Shown: piece by piece, positions 46,238 through 55,764 of the stretch
Numbering within the stretch: position 1 is the first letter of the stretch
Layout of the letters: each line of letters begins with the position of its first letter
Assembly: GCF_904848585.1 (NCBI RefSeq)
Contig: NZ_CAJHCR010000002.1
Location: 496,001-560,000 of the forward strand
Direction: 5' to 3'
DNA: 64,000 bases
Source: Paraburkholderia kirstenboschensis
Lineage (GTDB): Bacteria > Pseudomonadota > Gammaproteobacteria > Burkholderiales > Burkholderiaceae
Made by a program: the position numbers and the translations under genes
The notes under the pieces: generated by a model
The model's database searches: none
Told to the model about the DNA's origin: nothing
What the model saw: the letters and a program-made list of their open reading frames with translations, nothing else

Positions 46238-47490
46238 CAGGCCGCACTCTGGTTACTGCACGAAGCCTGCGCGCGCTCGATTGGCTGAACTTCTTCGTCG
46301 CCAATGTGCAGACGGGTTTTGGACCGTTCATTGCGTCATATCTCGCGTCGCATAAGTGGACCCAGGGCGAGATCGGCATGGCGCTGTCGGTCGGCACGAT
46401 CAGCGCGATGGTGAGCCAGGTGCCGGGCGGCGCCGCCGTCGACGCGTTGCGCAACAAGAAGGGCGCGGCCGCCTGGGCGATCTTCGCGATCATCCTGAGC
46501 GCGGTGTTGCTGGCAACGAGTCCGACGGTGCTGCCGGTGATCGCCGCCGAGGTCTTCCACGGCTTCGCCAGTTGCATGCTGACGCCGGCACTGGCGGCGA
46601 TCTCGTTCGCGCTCGTCGGACGTGCGAATCTCGGCGACCGGCTCGGGCGCAACGCGCGCTGGGCGTCGATCGGCAGCGCTGTCGCGGCCGGGCTGATGGG
46701 CGTATTCGGCGAATACTATTCGCCGCGCGCGGTGTTCTGGCTGACCGCGGGGCTCGCCGTTCCCGCGCTGTTCGCGTTGGCGATGATCCAGCGCACCGAC
46801 ACGATCCAGTTGCCGAAAGCGGCGCCGACGCCGCAAGAGACCGAGCGGCGCGAAAGCCTGCGCGAGTTGCTGCGCGACCGGCGCATGTTGCTGTTCGCTG
46901 CATGCATCGTGTTGTTCCATCTGTCCAATGCAGCGATGCTCAATCTCGCCGCCGGCGAAGTGACCGCCGGCATGGGCGACAACGTGCAGCTCGTGATCGC
47001 CGCGTGCATCATCGTGCCGCAAGCGATCGTCGCGATGATGTCGCCGTGGGTCGGCCGTTCCGCCGAGCGTTGGGGACGCCGGCCGATCCTGCTGCTGGGC
47101 TTTTCGGCGTTGCCAATCCGCGCGCTGCTGTTCGCCGGAATCAGCAGCCCCTACCTGCTCGTGCCCGTGCAGATGCTCGACGGTTTGAGCGCCGCCGTGT
47201 TCGGTGTGATGCTGCCTCTGATCGCCGCCGACGTGGCCGGCGGCAAGGGCCGCTACAACCTGTGCATCGGCTTGTTCGGGCTCGCGGCCGGCATCGGCGC
47301 GACGTTGAGTACGACGGCGGCCGGATTCGTCGCCGATCATTTCGGCAATGGGGTCGCGTTTTTCGGGCTCGCTGCCGCGGGTGCGCTGGCTGTCCTGTTG
47401 GTGTGGGCGGCGATGCCGGAGACGCGCGATGCGGCAGCGGCGGAAGACAGCGCACCGGTGGCCGACGGCGGTGGGTCGGCGGTCAGGTAA
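46234..47490 (+). CDS. MFS transporter
   Basis: Major facilitator superfamily protein, 418 residues, about 12 membrane segments. The inter-helix motif GGAAVDALRNKKGAAAW lies between TM2 and TM3, and the corresponding GRSAERWGRRP is in the second half. ATG 46234 overlaps the lipoprotein stop (ATGA), so the two are translationally coupled. An open frame on the same strand extends far upstream but runs through the lipoprotein gene out of frame and is not the start. Substrate not evident. Confidence 0.86.
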   Translation: MTGRTLVTARSLRALDWLNFFVANVQTGFGPFIASYLASHKWTQGEIGMALSVGTISAMVSQVPGGAAVDALRNKKGAAAWAIFAIILSAVLLATSPTVLPVIAAEVFHGFASCMLTPALAAISFALVGRANLGDRLGRNARWASIGSAVAAGLMGVFGEYYSPRAVFWLTAGLAVPALFALAMIQRTDTIQLPKAAPTPQETERRESLRELLRDRRMLLFAACIVLFHLSNAAMLNLAAGEVTAGMGDNVQLVIAACIIVPQAIVAMMSPWVGRSAERWGRRPILLLGFSALPIRALLFAGISSPYLLVPVQMLDGLSAAVFGVMLPLIAADVAGGKGRYNLCIGLFGLAAGIGATLSTTAAGFVADHFGNGVAFFGLAAAGALAVLLVWAAMPETRDAAAAEDSAPVADGGGSAVR

Positions 47491-47501
47491 GCCGCGCTGG
47501 C

Positions 47502-47533
47502 TCGGACTGCGGCGCTGTTGCACCGCAGTCCGA
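47502..47533. terminator. Hairpin between convergent MFS and argP genes
   Basis: TCGGACTGCGG and CCGCAGTCCGA form 11 perfect pairs around a 10-base loop. It sits 11 bases past the MFS stop and 68 bases past the end of argP. There is no U-tract; it is a likely bidirectional terminator or 3'-end stabilising stem. Confidence 0.5.
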
Positions 47534-47600
47534 ACCAGGGTCTCGAATCAATCGCACTGCCCGCCGTCCTGCACATGCCGGGCCGTGCCGGCGCGGACGC

Positions 47601-48494
47601 TCAATCCAGAAACTCAGCCGCGCGCATGCGCAGCACCGCGCTGAAGTCGTCGAGCCAGCCAATCGACAGGCGCCAGCTCTGCCAGTAGAGATCGACGTCG
47701 ATATGCTTACCTCGCGCCATGTCCACGAGTTCGCCGCTCGCCAGATGTGACGCGATCATGCGCTCGGGGCACATGCCCCAGCCGAGACCCGTCACGCACG
47801 CGCGCAGAAAGCCGGCGACATGCGGAATCCAGTGCAACGGCGGATCGACCTCCGCTCGCGTGATGCGGCGCATGAAGCGCTTTTGCAACTGGTCCTTCGG
47901 ATTGAAATCCACGCAGGGCGTGCGCCGCAAACTGTCGCGCGTAACGCCGTCCGCGAAATGACGCGCGAGAAACGCCGGCGAGCAGACCGCGAGATACCGC
48001 ATGCGCCCAAGACGCGTCGAGCGGCACCCTTGCACCGGCTCCGCTTGCGTGGTGACCGCGCCCTGCACGCTGCCGTCGCGAATCCGCTGCGCGGTGTGAT
48101 CCTGATCGTCGATCACGAGGTCGAGCAGCATTTGACGCTCGGCGCAAAACGGCGCAACCGCGTCGATGAACCATGTGCCGACACTGTCGTCGTTTACTGC
48201 TACCCGCAGCGTCGGCCACGCTTCAACCAGACCGCCTGGCAGTGCGGGCACGCGGCCTGTCAATTCGGCTTCGAGCAGTTGCACGCGTTCGGTATGACGG
48301 CACAACAACGCACCAGACGTTGTCGCGACGCACGGCTGACCGCGCTTGACGAGCACACTGCCCACACGCTCCTCGAGCAGCTTCACCCGCTGCGATACCG
48401 CCGAGGGCGTTACGTTGAGTTCGCTCGCGGCGCGGTCGAACGAGCCATGGCGCACGACGGCCGCGAGTGCGTCGAGCAATGCATAGTCGAGCAT
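47601..48494 (-). CDS. argP: LysR-family regulator ArgP
   Basis: Regulator of 297 residues of the ArgP/LysG group. The N-terminal MLDYALLDALAAVVRHGSFD and the HTH ASELNVTPSAVSQRVKLLEE are typical of this group, followed by the effector domain. ArgP activates the basic amino acid exporter ArgO/LysE in response to arginine or lysine. It is divergent from the exporter gene with 97 bases between them, the standard arrangement. Confidence 0.92.
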   Translation of the reverse strand: MLDYALLDALAAVVRHGSFDRAASELNVTPSAVSQRVKLLEERVGSVLVKRGQPCVATTSGALLCRHTERVQLLEAELTGRVPALPGGLVEAWPTLRVAVNDDSVGTWFIDAVAPFCAERQMLLDLVIDDQDHTAQRIRDGSVQGAVTTQAEPVQGCRSTRLGRMRYLAVCSPAFLARHFADGVTRDSLRRTPCVDFNPKDQLQKRFMRRITRAEVDPPLHWIPHVAGFLRACVTGLGWGMCPERMIASHLASGELVDMARGKHIDVDLYWQSWRLSIGWLDDFSAVLRMRAAEFLD

Positions 48495-48503
48495 TAGCGT
48501 TCC

Positions 48504-48525
48504 TTAATCGGCGTTAGCCGAATTA
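48504..48525. promoter_or_regulatory. Candidate ArgP operator
   Basis: TAATCGGC and GCCGAATTA flank GTTA, an imperfect inverted repeat with one extra base in the right arm. It lies 10 bases upstream of the argP start and about 67 upstream of the exporter start. It has the interrupted-dyad form usual for LysR regulators. Confidence 0.5.
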
Positions 48526-48591
48526 GCTTCTCTTACGAAGCGTAGAACCGCAGACTAGCCATGTTCGCTTCTCCCGTCTACTGGATCCGCT

Positions 48592-49212
48592 ATGAACTGG
48601 CTGTCTTTTTCTCACGGCGCGGCGTTATGTGCGTCGCTGATCGTGACCATCGGCGCGCAGAACGCCTTCGTACTGCGGCAAGGCATCATGCGCTCGCATG
48701 TGGGCAAGATCGTCGCACTGTGCGCGGTGTCGGACTGCATTCTGATCGGCGCGGGCGTCGGCGGCGCTTCGGTGCTGATCGAGCGCTACCCGGTGTTCGT
48801 GCATGTCATGCTGTACGTGGGGCTCGCCTATCTCGCGTGGTTCGGCATCAATGCATTGCGCCGCGCAGTGCGTCCCGGGCATGCGGTGATGGACGCCGAC
48901 GCGAACCGTGGCGCCCAGCCCGCGCAACGCGCGATGCCCATCGTGCTCATGACGCTCGCCTTCACGTGGCTGAATCCGCACGTTTATCTCGACACTTTCC
49001 TGCTGGTGGGTACCGCTGGCGCACGGGAACCCGAGGGCGCACGCGTCGCGTTCGCCGTCGGTGCGATGGCAGTGAGCTGCGTCTGGTTTATTGGGCTGGG
49101 TTACGGCGCGCGTGCGCTCGCGCCGCTGTTTCGCCGGGCAAGCGCATGGCGTGTGCTGGATGGCGCGATCGGCAGCATGGTGTTATTGCTGGCCGTCACG
49201 CAGTTGCGTTGA
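48592..49212 (+). CDS. argO: Lysine/arginine exporter ArgO (LysE family)
   Basis: Inner-membrane exporter of 206 residues with six hydrophobic segments. The family motif VTIGAQNAFVLRQGIMRSHV is near the N-terminus and TLAFTWLNPHVYLDTFLLVG follows TM3. It exports surplus arginine or lysine under ArgP control, the counterpart of the arginine catabolic and uptake genes at the left end of the window. It is convergent with the pel operon's last gene, 20 bases away. Confidence 0.93.
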   Translation: MNWLSFSHGAALCASLIVTIGAQNAFVLRQGIMRSHVGKIVALCAVSDCILIGAGVGGASVLIERYPVFVHVMLYVGLAYLAWFGINALRRAVRPGHAVMDADANRGAQPAQRAMPIVLMTLAFTWLNPHVYLDTFLLVGTAGAREPEGARVAFAVGAMAVSCVWFIGLGYGARALAPLFRRASAWRVLDGAIGSMVLLLAVTQLR

Positions 49213-49232
49213 AGCAGACTATCGAAGCCCGA

Positions 49233-50135
49233 TCACTGCCTGGCCGCGCGAGCCGGCCCCACGCCGACCGTCTGCAGGCCGCCGTCCGTCACATACGGAA
49301 CAATGCCCGCAGCGCTGATCCTGTTGACGGTGTCGGCGGCGCAGACGCTGTCGGCCGGCGCGCAATAGTCGATTGCGAGTACCGGCAGCCGGTATTGCTC
49401 GCGAATCGTTTTCGCCTGCCCCAGTAGCCACTCGCGATCGGCCTGCGGGATCTCGGTGTAGCGCTTCCCCGCCTGGTCCCAGCCCCGGTAGAGCGATTCG
49501 AATGCGACCGCGTACACGAGCGAGTGAACCTGCGGCAATATCTCGAACCCGCGATTGAAAATCAGCCGTGCACGCGGATAGCGCGCCTTGATCGCGCGGA
49601 CAACGGCAACAAGACCACGCTCCTGCCGCGCTCTCGCCGCGTCCGTTTTTGCGACGATCTGATAAGAATCCAATGTGTCGAGGAAAAAGCCGCGATAGCC
49701 TTTCTTCCACAGCGGAGCGATGACATGCTCGACGTAGAACGCGGGCCAGTCCGCCGCGTCCTGATTGATCACCCTCGCCCCCCACACCGCGTTGTCGCCC
49801 AGTTGCCAGGCTTTCGGAATGGCGGCGTAATACGGACGCTGCGGCTCCACCTCTCCCACGCTCACATAAGCGAACCACGCGGTGCCCGGAGTTTTGTGCT
49901 TCAGCGGCTCGAAGCCGCTGTCCGGTTCGACCACCGCGACGTCGAAGTTGCGCAACTGGCTGACCGGCGGCTGCGTGCCATAAAAGAGCGCAATGGAGGG
50001 CGCAGTTCCCGCGTCGGCCCACACGCGTTCGTGTGCGATCGACGACAGCAGGCCCACCAGCACGAGACGCGCCGCGCACACTGCGCGCCGATAAAACGCG
50101 CACAGGTCGTGGCGCTGACGTCTTCCGATACTCAT
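49233..50135 (-). CDS. Stand-alone PelA-type glycoside hydrolase (GH114/GH166-like)
   Basis: Exported protein of 300 residues with a signal peptide or N-terminal anchor (hydrophobic residues 20-32) and one TIM-barrel-like hydrolase domain. It is homologous to the N-terminal domain of PelA. Conserved positions include FDVAVVEPDSGF, YVSVGEVEP, GYRGFFLDTLDSY (D153, D156), YAVAFESLYRGWD (E213) and LAIDYC. It is the last gene of the pel operon, 13 bases after pelG. P. aeruginosa pel has no such eighth gene. Probable role: cleaving or trimming Pel galactosaminoglycan, which PelA normally does itself; this is inference. Confidence 0.82.
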   Translation of the reverse strand: MSIGRRQRHDLCAFYRRAVCAARLVLVGLLSSIAHERVWADAGTAPSIALFYGTQPPVSQLRNFDVAVVEPDSGFEPLKHKTPGTAWFAYVSVGEVEPQRPYYAAIPKAWQLGDNAVWGARVINQDAADWPAFYVEHVIAPLWKKGYRGFFLDTLDSYQIVAKTDAARARQERGLVAVVRAIKARYPRARLIFNRGFEILPQVHSLVYAVAFESLYRGWDQAGKRYTEIPQADREWLLGQAKTIREQYRLPVLAIDYCAPADSVCAADTVNRISAAGIVPYVTDGGLQTVGVGPARAARQ

Positions 50136-50148
50136 CCGCGAATCCCGC

Positions 50149-51522
50149 CTAGTTGCGCAGCATGTAAGTCTCGTACTCGAGCGACGCGAATTTGCGGTCG
50201 AGCAGAGTCACGGCAGCCATCACGACGAGCAGCAGCGCGAGCGCGAAACCATAGCCGTATAAATCCGGTCCGAGCCAAAGGGTGATGCCCGTGAACAGTG
50301 CGTTCAGCACGACGAACGCCGCCGTGAGTTTGAGCACGGCTCGGCGTGCGTCGAGATAGAAGAACACATTGAGCAAGCCGAGCAGCAGCACTTGCAGACT
50401 GGCCGAGATGACATCCACGATGAGCAGCGGCAAATACAGCGTCGAAATTCCCAGTGCTTCCAGCACGAGGTGCCCGAACGCGAGGATCAACAGCAGCACG
50501 ACCGTCTGGACCTTCACGATCTCATACAGCCCTGCCCGCACGCTGCCGACCATCATGTCGCGCATATCGTTGATATGGCGCAGCGTGGCGCCGCTGCGCA
50601 CCGCGTCGTAGAAGCGATCGTAGTACTCGACGAAATCCGCCTCGATCCGCACGAGAAAGGTCGCCATGCCCGGCATCACGCATACGTATGCAATGAAGAC
50701 GGGGATATCGTAGATCACCGACGCATGCAGCGGTCCGATCACGCGCGCGCCGGTGTCCGGCGCGTACCAGAACATGAATTTGTCGACCCACACGCCAAGA
50801 TTGAACAGCAGCCCGACGAGCGCAAGGCTCGGATACGCAAAGCGTTTTTGCAGCACCTCGAACGAAATGAAACGTTCGCTGCGGTAGTTGCGATAGATAA
50901 GCCCGGACAGTCCGGCGAGCAGCACGATATGACCCGCCACGAAGCCGCCGAGCAGCCCCGGCAGTCCGTGACGGTTAAGCATCAGCGCGAACGCGACGGT
51001 GCAGCCGTAGCCGAGCGCGAACACATAGAGAATCTGCCGATACTGCTTGACGCTCGACAGAAAGATCACCGCGATCCAGATATTGCTGACGACCACAAAG
51101 CCCGCCACCATCAGCAGGCGATAGATCAGCGGCTCGCCGCGAAAGCCGAATGCGACCGCGATCACGCCGAGCAGGCCCGAGGCCGCCGTTGAAATCAGCA
51201 CGACGCCGTTGTAGTTCGACAGCACGAGGTCGTCGCGCTTTTCGAACAGGCGGTCGGAAATGAAGCGCGTGAAAGACAGTTGCAGCGGCCCGGTCAGAAT
51301 CAGGCTGCACGCAACGAGGTAAGTCACCGACACCTGGAACTGCACGATCGCGTACTTGGGAATCACGAACGCGAGGCTCAACACACCAATGATCAGGATA
51401 CCGAAGATCGACAGAATGAGCGGCCCGGAGCTGATCAGCCCCGCATACGCATAGGCGCGCGCAACGCCGAAGAGCGTCTGGTGCTTGAGTATCTTGCGGA
51501 GCTCGAAACCGATGCCGGCCAT
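50149..51522 (-). CDS. pelG: Pel exopolysaccharide transporter PelG
   Basis: Polytopic inner-membrane protein of 457 residues with about 12 membrane segments, belonging to the MOP/MATE-like flippase clan. The N-terminus MAGIGFELRKILKHQTLFGV is strongly conserved in PelG. With PelD, PelE and PelF it forms the inner-membrane synthase complex that moves Pel across the membrane. The start overlaps the pelF stop (TGATG). Confidence 0.92.
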   Translation of the reverse strand: MAGIGFELRKILKHQTLFGVARAYAYAGLISSGPLILSIFGILIIGVLSLAFVIPKYAIVQFQVSVTYLVACSLILTGPLQLSFTRFISDRLFEKRDDLVLSNYNGVVLISTAASGLLGVIAVAFGFRGEPLIYRLLMVAGFVVVSNIWIAVIFLSSVKQYRQILYVFALGYGCTVAFALMLNRHGLPGLLGGFVAGHIVLLAGLSGLIYRNYRSERFISFEVLQKRFAYPSLALVGLLFNLGVWVDKFMFWYAPDTGARVIGPLHASVIYDIPVFIAYVCVMPGMATFLVRIEADFVEYYDRFYDAVRSGATLRHINDMRDMMVGSVRAGLYEIVKVQTVVLLLILAFGHLVLEALGISTLYLPLLIVDVISASLQVLLLGLLNVFFYLDARRAVLKLTAAFVVLNALFTGITLWLGPDLYGYGFALALLLVVMAAVTLLDRKFASLEYETYMLRN

Positions 51523-53210
51523 CAGCGCACCTCTTGCGGTTGGGTCCGCGCGTTGCCGTCCGGCGCAACGGCATCTTTGGTCGCATGCCCGGCGCCCGCT
51601 GGCGCGCCGTGATGCATCGGGCAGCCGCCGCGCGCGGCGGCCGAATTGCCGCTCTCGCGACCGTCACGCGTGGGCGCGGCCGTCAGGCGTTCATACAACA
51701 CGCGGTATTGATCGATCATCTGCTTCTTTGTATAAAAGCGCCGAACCCGCGCGAGGCCCGCCTGCTGCGCCGCGAGCCAGCGCGGTTCGTCGCCGAGCAG
51801 ATCGAGCACGGCCTGCGCGAACGCTGCCGGATTCGCGATGGGCACGACGCTGCCCGCCGAGCCCAGTGCGCCGTCTTCGTCACCGTAGCCGTCTATCAGT
51901 TGACGGCACGAGCCAACGTCCGTCGTGATGGCAGGCACGCCAGCCGCGAAGCCTTCCAGCACGACGAGCGGCAACGCCTCGCTGATCGACGTGAGCGCGA
52001 TGACGTCCACTTGCGGCAGGATTTCGTCGATGCGCTGGAAGCCGAGAAATTTCACGTTCTTCGCGAGCCCGAGACTTTGCACCAGCGCGCGGCACTCGAG
52101 GGCGTAGGCCGCATCTTCTTCCTCCGGTCCGACGATCCAGCCTTCAATATCCGGCATGGTTCGCGACGCGATAAAGAGCGCGCGAATAAAAGTCTTGATG
52201 TCCTTGATCGGCACCACGCGGCCAATCAGCGCGACTACGTTGCGCGGCCGTGCGACGCGTTGTTCGACGAGCGGCGCCAGTGCGTCGACGTCCACGCCGT
52301 TCGGAATGTTGCGCGTGCGCGAAGCGAGTGCGCCGTCCGCGATCTGCCGTTGCCGATTGGTCTCGTACAGCGCGACGATGTCGTCGGCGGCGTCGTAGGC
52401 GAGCTTGCCGAGCGCTTCGAAGAAACGCACCCACAGTTCGCGGAAGTAACTGATCTTCGAGATGTCGCGCTCGAATGCGCCGCGATTGTCGCGTATCCAC
52501 TGGCTTTGCAGCAGATCGATCTTACGTTCCTTCGTATAGATGCCGTGTTCCGACACGAGCAGCGGCCGCCCGCTCCGGTAATGCAGCAGCGCGCCGAGAA
52601 AACCCGCATAGCCCGTCGACACGGTGTGATACACCTTCGCCGGCGGCACTTGCTCCGCGACGCGCGCAAGCTGCCACAACGGTTTGTGCATGATGCGCAC
52701 GGTCCAGAAGTAGTCGGTAAACGACGGGTCCGTGCAATACCGATCGTACTGATCGACGATAAAGTCCCACGCGGCACGGCTCGACAGGAACTGCTCCTCG
52801 TTGAGCGGCCCGTTGTCGCCGATCAGTTGCACCATGTCGGCCATCAGCGCGCCGGGGTTCGACGCCGGGTCCGAACTGCCGCGGTTGCGCCATGCGTCGT
52901 GCAATGCGGCCGAGCGCGCGAATGCCTGCGGGTCGCCGGGAATTTCACGCGACGCGTCTTTATCGGCATGCGCCGCTTCGTACAGATAGTGGGCTTCGAA
53001 ATGAACGACGTTATCCGGCAACGCATACGCCGCGCCTTCATAGTCTTCTTCGCGGCTGCCGACGAACACTATCGAAAAACGCAGCTCCGGATACGAGCGG
53101 ATCATGTCGTTGACCCAGCTCGACACGCCGCCGCGCACATAGGGGAACGTGCCTTCGAGGAGCAGGCAGACATCGGCGTCCGCGGCGCGGCGCAGCAGTG
53201 AGGGTTTCAT
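51522..53210 (-). CDS. pelF: Pel glycosyltransferase PelF
   Basis: Cytoplasmic GT4-family glycosyltransferase, 562 residues, which polymerises Pel from UDP-sugar. LLLEGTFPYVRGGVSSWVND is the PelF N-terminal signature, and the E-x7-E motif is in ISEALPLVVLEGFAAG. It is about 50 residues longer than the P. aeruginosa protein; the extra length includes a C-terminal tail rich in Ala/Gly/His. It overlaps pelE by 4 bases (ATGA). Confidence 0.94.
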   Translation of the reverse strand: MKPSLLRRAADADVCLLLEGTFPYVRGGVSSWVNDMIRSYPELRFSIVFVGSREEDYEGAAYALPDNVVHFEAHYLYEAAHADKDASREIPGDPQAFARSAALHDAWRNRGSSDPASNPGALMADMVQLIGDNGPLNEEQFLSSRAAWDFIVDQYDRYCTDPSFTDYFWTVRIMHKPLWQLARVAEQVPPAKVYHTVSTGYAGFLGALLHYRSGRPLLVSEHGIYTKERKIDLLQSQWIRDNRGAFERDISKISYFRELWVRFFEALGKLAYDAADDIVALYETNRQRQIADGALASRTRNIPNGVDVDALAPLVEQRVARPRNVVALIGRVVPIKDIKTFIRALFIASRTMPDIEGWIVGPEEEDAAYALECRALVQSLGLAKNVKFLGFQRIDEILPQVDVIALTSISEALPLVVLEGFAAGVPAITTDVGSCRQLIDGYGDEDGALGSAGSVVPIANPAAFAQAVLDLLGDEPRWLAAQQAGLARVRRFYTKKQMIDQYRVLYERLTAAPTRDGRESGNSAAARGGCPMHHGAPAGAGHATKDAVAPDGNARTQPQEVR

Positions 53211-54256
53211 GTTGACCAGTAACGCGCGACAGGTTTGAGCATGGGCAGCGTCGCGGCATTACCGAGCGACGCCAACAGTTCGGATACGCGTGCAAAATCC
53301 CCGCGCAGGAATTCGACTTCGGCAAGCCACGGCACCAGACGCTCGCGCGGAAAGCCGAGTGCCTGGGCACGCGCCATGTAGTCGGCCGCTTCGTCCGCGG
53401 CGCCGTTCGCGAGCGCGAGGCGGCCGCGAATCATCCATAGCGCGGCGTCGCCATCGTCGATCTCGAGCGCCGCGCGCGCATGGCGATCGGCTTGTTCGAG
53501 CGTGTGCCGGTAGACGGCGCCTTGCACCAGGTTCTGATAGATCAGCTCGAAGTACAGCTCCGCAAGCTGACGATTGATCGCGTGACGCTGATCGTCGGTG
53601 CTTGCCGTCTCGAGACTTTGCCCGGTTTGGAAAATGCGCTGCGTCACTTCGTTTTCCGCCTGATCCAACGTGCCGTAAGCGATCAGGCGCACGTCTTCAA
53701 CCGGGTCCGCAAGCAGTTCGCGCAGCAGCGTTCCCGTGGTCCGCGTCGGCATGCTTTGAATCGCGACGAGTGCCGACAGACGATCCGACGCATTCACCTG
53801 CGTGTTGACAATGCGTGCCTGCAAGCGCGCGCCGCCGCCATGAGAGACGCGCGACATCAGATGCGTGACGAATTCGGGCGCAGGCACGTCGTCCAGTTCC
53901 TCGCCGCTGTGCGAACGCGGGTAGCAAGCGGCCCACGCGCAGCTCACGAGTACGACGAGCCCGCCGAACAGCGGCACGAATGCGCACCCGAGCCACAGCA
54001 GCAGCAAGCTCCAGCCGCGCGGCTCGCGATAGCGCAGCGGCAACAGCGCGCGAAACAGCAGCGCCTGAAACACACCGCCGGCCAGGTCGATCGCGACGAC
54101 GGGCAATAGCGGGTCGAACGCGGCCTGCCCGTTCGCGATGCGCCAGACCAAAGCACATTGCACCAGCACGACGAGCACGATGCCGACGAAAGCGGCGACG
54201 GCGCGAAGTACGCTCGACGCGCGGCCTATGGATTGAGGGCGCATGGTTCTAGACAT
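53207..54256 (-). CDS. pelE: Pel biosynthesis protein PelE
   Basis: Inner-membrane protein of 349 residues with two N-terminal membrane segments (about 17-39 and 80-110). A cytoplasmic helical part with TPR-like repeats follows (YRHTLEQADRHARAALEIDD, LWMIRGRLALANGAADEAAD). This matches the layout of PelE. The start at 54256 overlaps pelD by 8 bases; M5 at 54244 is an alternative. It is assigned with help from its position between pelD and pelF. Confidence 0.88.
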   Translation of the reverse strand: MSRTMRPQSIGRASSVLRAVAAFVGIVLVVLVQCALVWRIANGQAAFDPLLPVVAIDLAGGVFQALLFRALLPLRYREPRGWSLLLLWLGCAFVPLFGGLVVLVSCAWAACYPRSHSGEELDDVPAPEFVTHLMSRVSHGGGARLQARIVNTQVNASDRLSALVAIQSMPTRTTGTLLRELLADPVEDVRLIAYGTLDQAENEVTQRIFQTGQSLETASTDDQRHAINRQLAELYFELIYQNLVQGAVYRHTLEQADRHARAALEIDDGDAALWMIRGRLALANGAADEAADYMARAQALGFPRERLVPWLAEVEFLRGDFARVSELLASLGNAATLPMLKPVARYWST

Positions 54257-55652
54257 CGACGCCGCTGCGCACGAGAAGACGCTTCAATGCCGGACCCGGC
54301 TCGCCGCCGAGATGCAGCGTATGCACGCCGATGCGCGCGCCTTCGAGATCGAGATTGAACTGCGCGCGCAGGCTTGCTTCGATCCGCGCGAGATAACCGT
54401 CCACGCCGGTCGCATCGGTCGCCGGCATCAGATTGATCAGCACCGACTGCCCCGCGGCCTTGACCGGCCACATCAGATCGAGAGCACGGCGGCGACGCAT
54501 CACATGCTCGAAGAACGAGTCGCCCTCGTCGTCGTGCGGGAACACCAGCGCGACGAGCGACGACGTAATGCCCGCCGCGTGTTCAAGGCGCGTGAGGCGG
54601 CTCACGTCGAGCGCAAATTCGTATGGGCAGTCGGGCAACGCATTGAGGATGGTGCGCACCTGCTGCGAGTGTTCGACGCCGTCGGCGTAATAACCGAGCA
54701 GCACCAGCAGCAATTGCAGGTTGTCGAAGTTCAGCGACAGGAACGGCATCCGCTTGATCGCCAGCACGGCGATGAGCCGCCCGTCCGCTGAGATCATCGG
54801 CGCGCACACGAGCAGGCCCGTGTTCGTGAACGGATGCTCGCCGCTCTTCAGATGCGCGACGGCTTGGGTTTCGAGCGCCCGGGCGACGAGTTCGTCGCCC
54901 GGCTCGAGCTCGAACGCATCGCCGATGCGAGCGAGCGCTTCACGCGCGAGCTTGCCGTCGTGCACGGGGTACAGCGCGGCCACTTCGATCTGACATGCCT
55001 GCGCGACGAATTCGAGCAGCGCATGCGCGCCCGGCAGACTGTCCGACGGCACTCCCTTCGCACTATCGAGCCCATGCGCGACCGACAGACGGCGCAGTTC
55101 GGTAATCGAATCGCGCAGCGTGGTCGGCTTCGACAAAAGATCTTTTTCGAGCCGCTCGTGCGACAGGCGCATCAGGTAATGGCTATTCGTAATCGCGACG
55201 AGCCGGTCGTTCAGGTAGTCGTTCAACGCGTTCGCCCGTTGCGCCCGGTTGCCCCACGTATCGCCGAAGTGCCCGGCAACGATGGTCTGCAACAGGCCGC
55301 CGATGAAGAACAGCGTCGGCCATGCGTCGGGGCTGCCGCGCATCAGCACCTGCCATGCGCCGATCAGCATCGCGCAGGCGAGCAAGCCGAGCAGCGTGCC
55401 GTAGCGCAGCGCAACGATCAGCGGCGCGAACCATAGCCACGGGAAACCCGCATGCAGCAGGAACGGATCGTTGCGGTCGAGCGCCCAGCTCAACGCGCCG
55501 GCCGCCGCAACGAACGCGATCGTCTCGACGATTGAAAACGGCCGCGCCACCGCGGGCGCAACGATGCGCCGCAACGCGCTCAGGTTGCCGAGCGGATTCG
55601 AATGGCGCGGCTTCGCTGCACTGGCGGCGGATTGCGCGGTGACGGTATTCAC
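54249..55652 (-). CDS. pelD: c-di-GMP receptor PelD
   Basis: Inner-membrane regulator of 467 residues. About four membrane segments lie in residues 35-130, then a coiled region, a GAF domain (about 170-320) and a degenerate GGDEF domain at the C-terminus. The c-di-GMP binding I-site is retained as RALD (R389-D392) and an Arg follows about 34 residues later, the spacing seen in P. aeruginosa PelD. Pel synthesis is therefore expected to depend on c-di-GMP. The GGDEF active site itself is absent. Confidence 0.9.
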   Translation of the reverse strand: MNTVTAQSAASAAKPRHSNPLGNLSALRRIVAPAVARPFSIVETIAFVAAAGALSWALDRNDPFLLHAGFPWLWFAPLIVALRYGTLLGLLACAMLIGAWQVLMRGSPDAWPTLFFIGGLLQTIVAGHFGDTWGNRAQRANALNDYLNDRLVAITNSHYLMRLSHERLEKDLLSKPTTLRDSITELRRLSVAHGLDSAKGVPSDSLPGAHALLEFVAQACQIEVAALYPVHDGKLAREALARIGDAFELEPGDELVARALETQAVAHLKSGEHPFTNTGLLVCAPMISADGRLIAVLAIKRMPFLSLNFDNLQLLLVLLGYYADGVEHSQQVRTILNALPDCPYEFALDVSRLTRLEHAAGITSSLVALVFPHDDEGDSFFEHVMRRRRALDLMWPVKAAGQSVLINLMPATDATGVDGYLARIEASLRAQFNLDLEGARIGVHTLHLGGEPGPALKRLLVRSGVDV

Positions 55653-55721
55653 AGCCGACTCCTCATGACATCTCGAGATACGAATGACAGCGTGCTTGCG
55701 CAGCGCGCGACGTCACGCCAA

Positions 55722-55757
55722 ACGTGACGCCAAACGTGACGCAAAACGTGACGCAAC
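55722..55757. repeat. Three 12-bp direct repeats between pelD and pelC
   Basis: Three consecutive copies of ACGTGACGCMAM (55722, 55734, 55746) with a fourth, degenerate copy just before, inside the 112-base pelC-pelD gap. The unit holds CGTGACG. It may be a small slippage array, an mRNA processing site or a protein-binding site; nothing decides. Confidence 0.85.
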
Positions 55758-55764
55758 GCGTGCA

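Noticed and set aside
45349-47490. A single 713-codon frame as one fusion protein
   Set aside because: Its first 295 codons lie out of frame inside the PRC-barrel lipoprotein and are Arg/Ala-rich; the true MFS start is ATG 46234 with an ATGA overlap.
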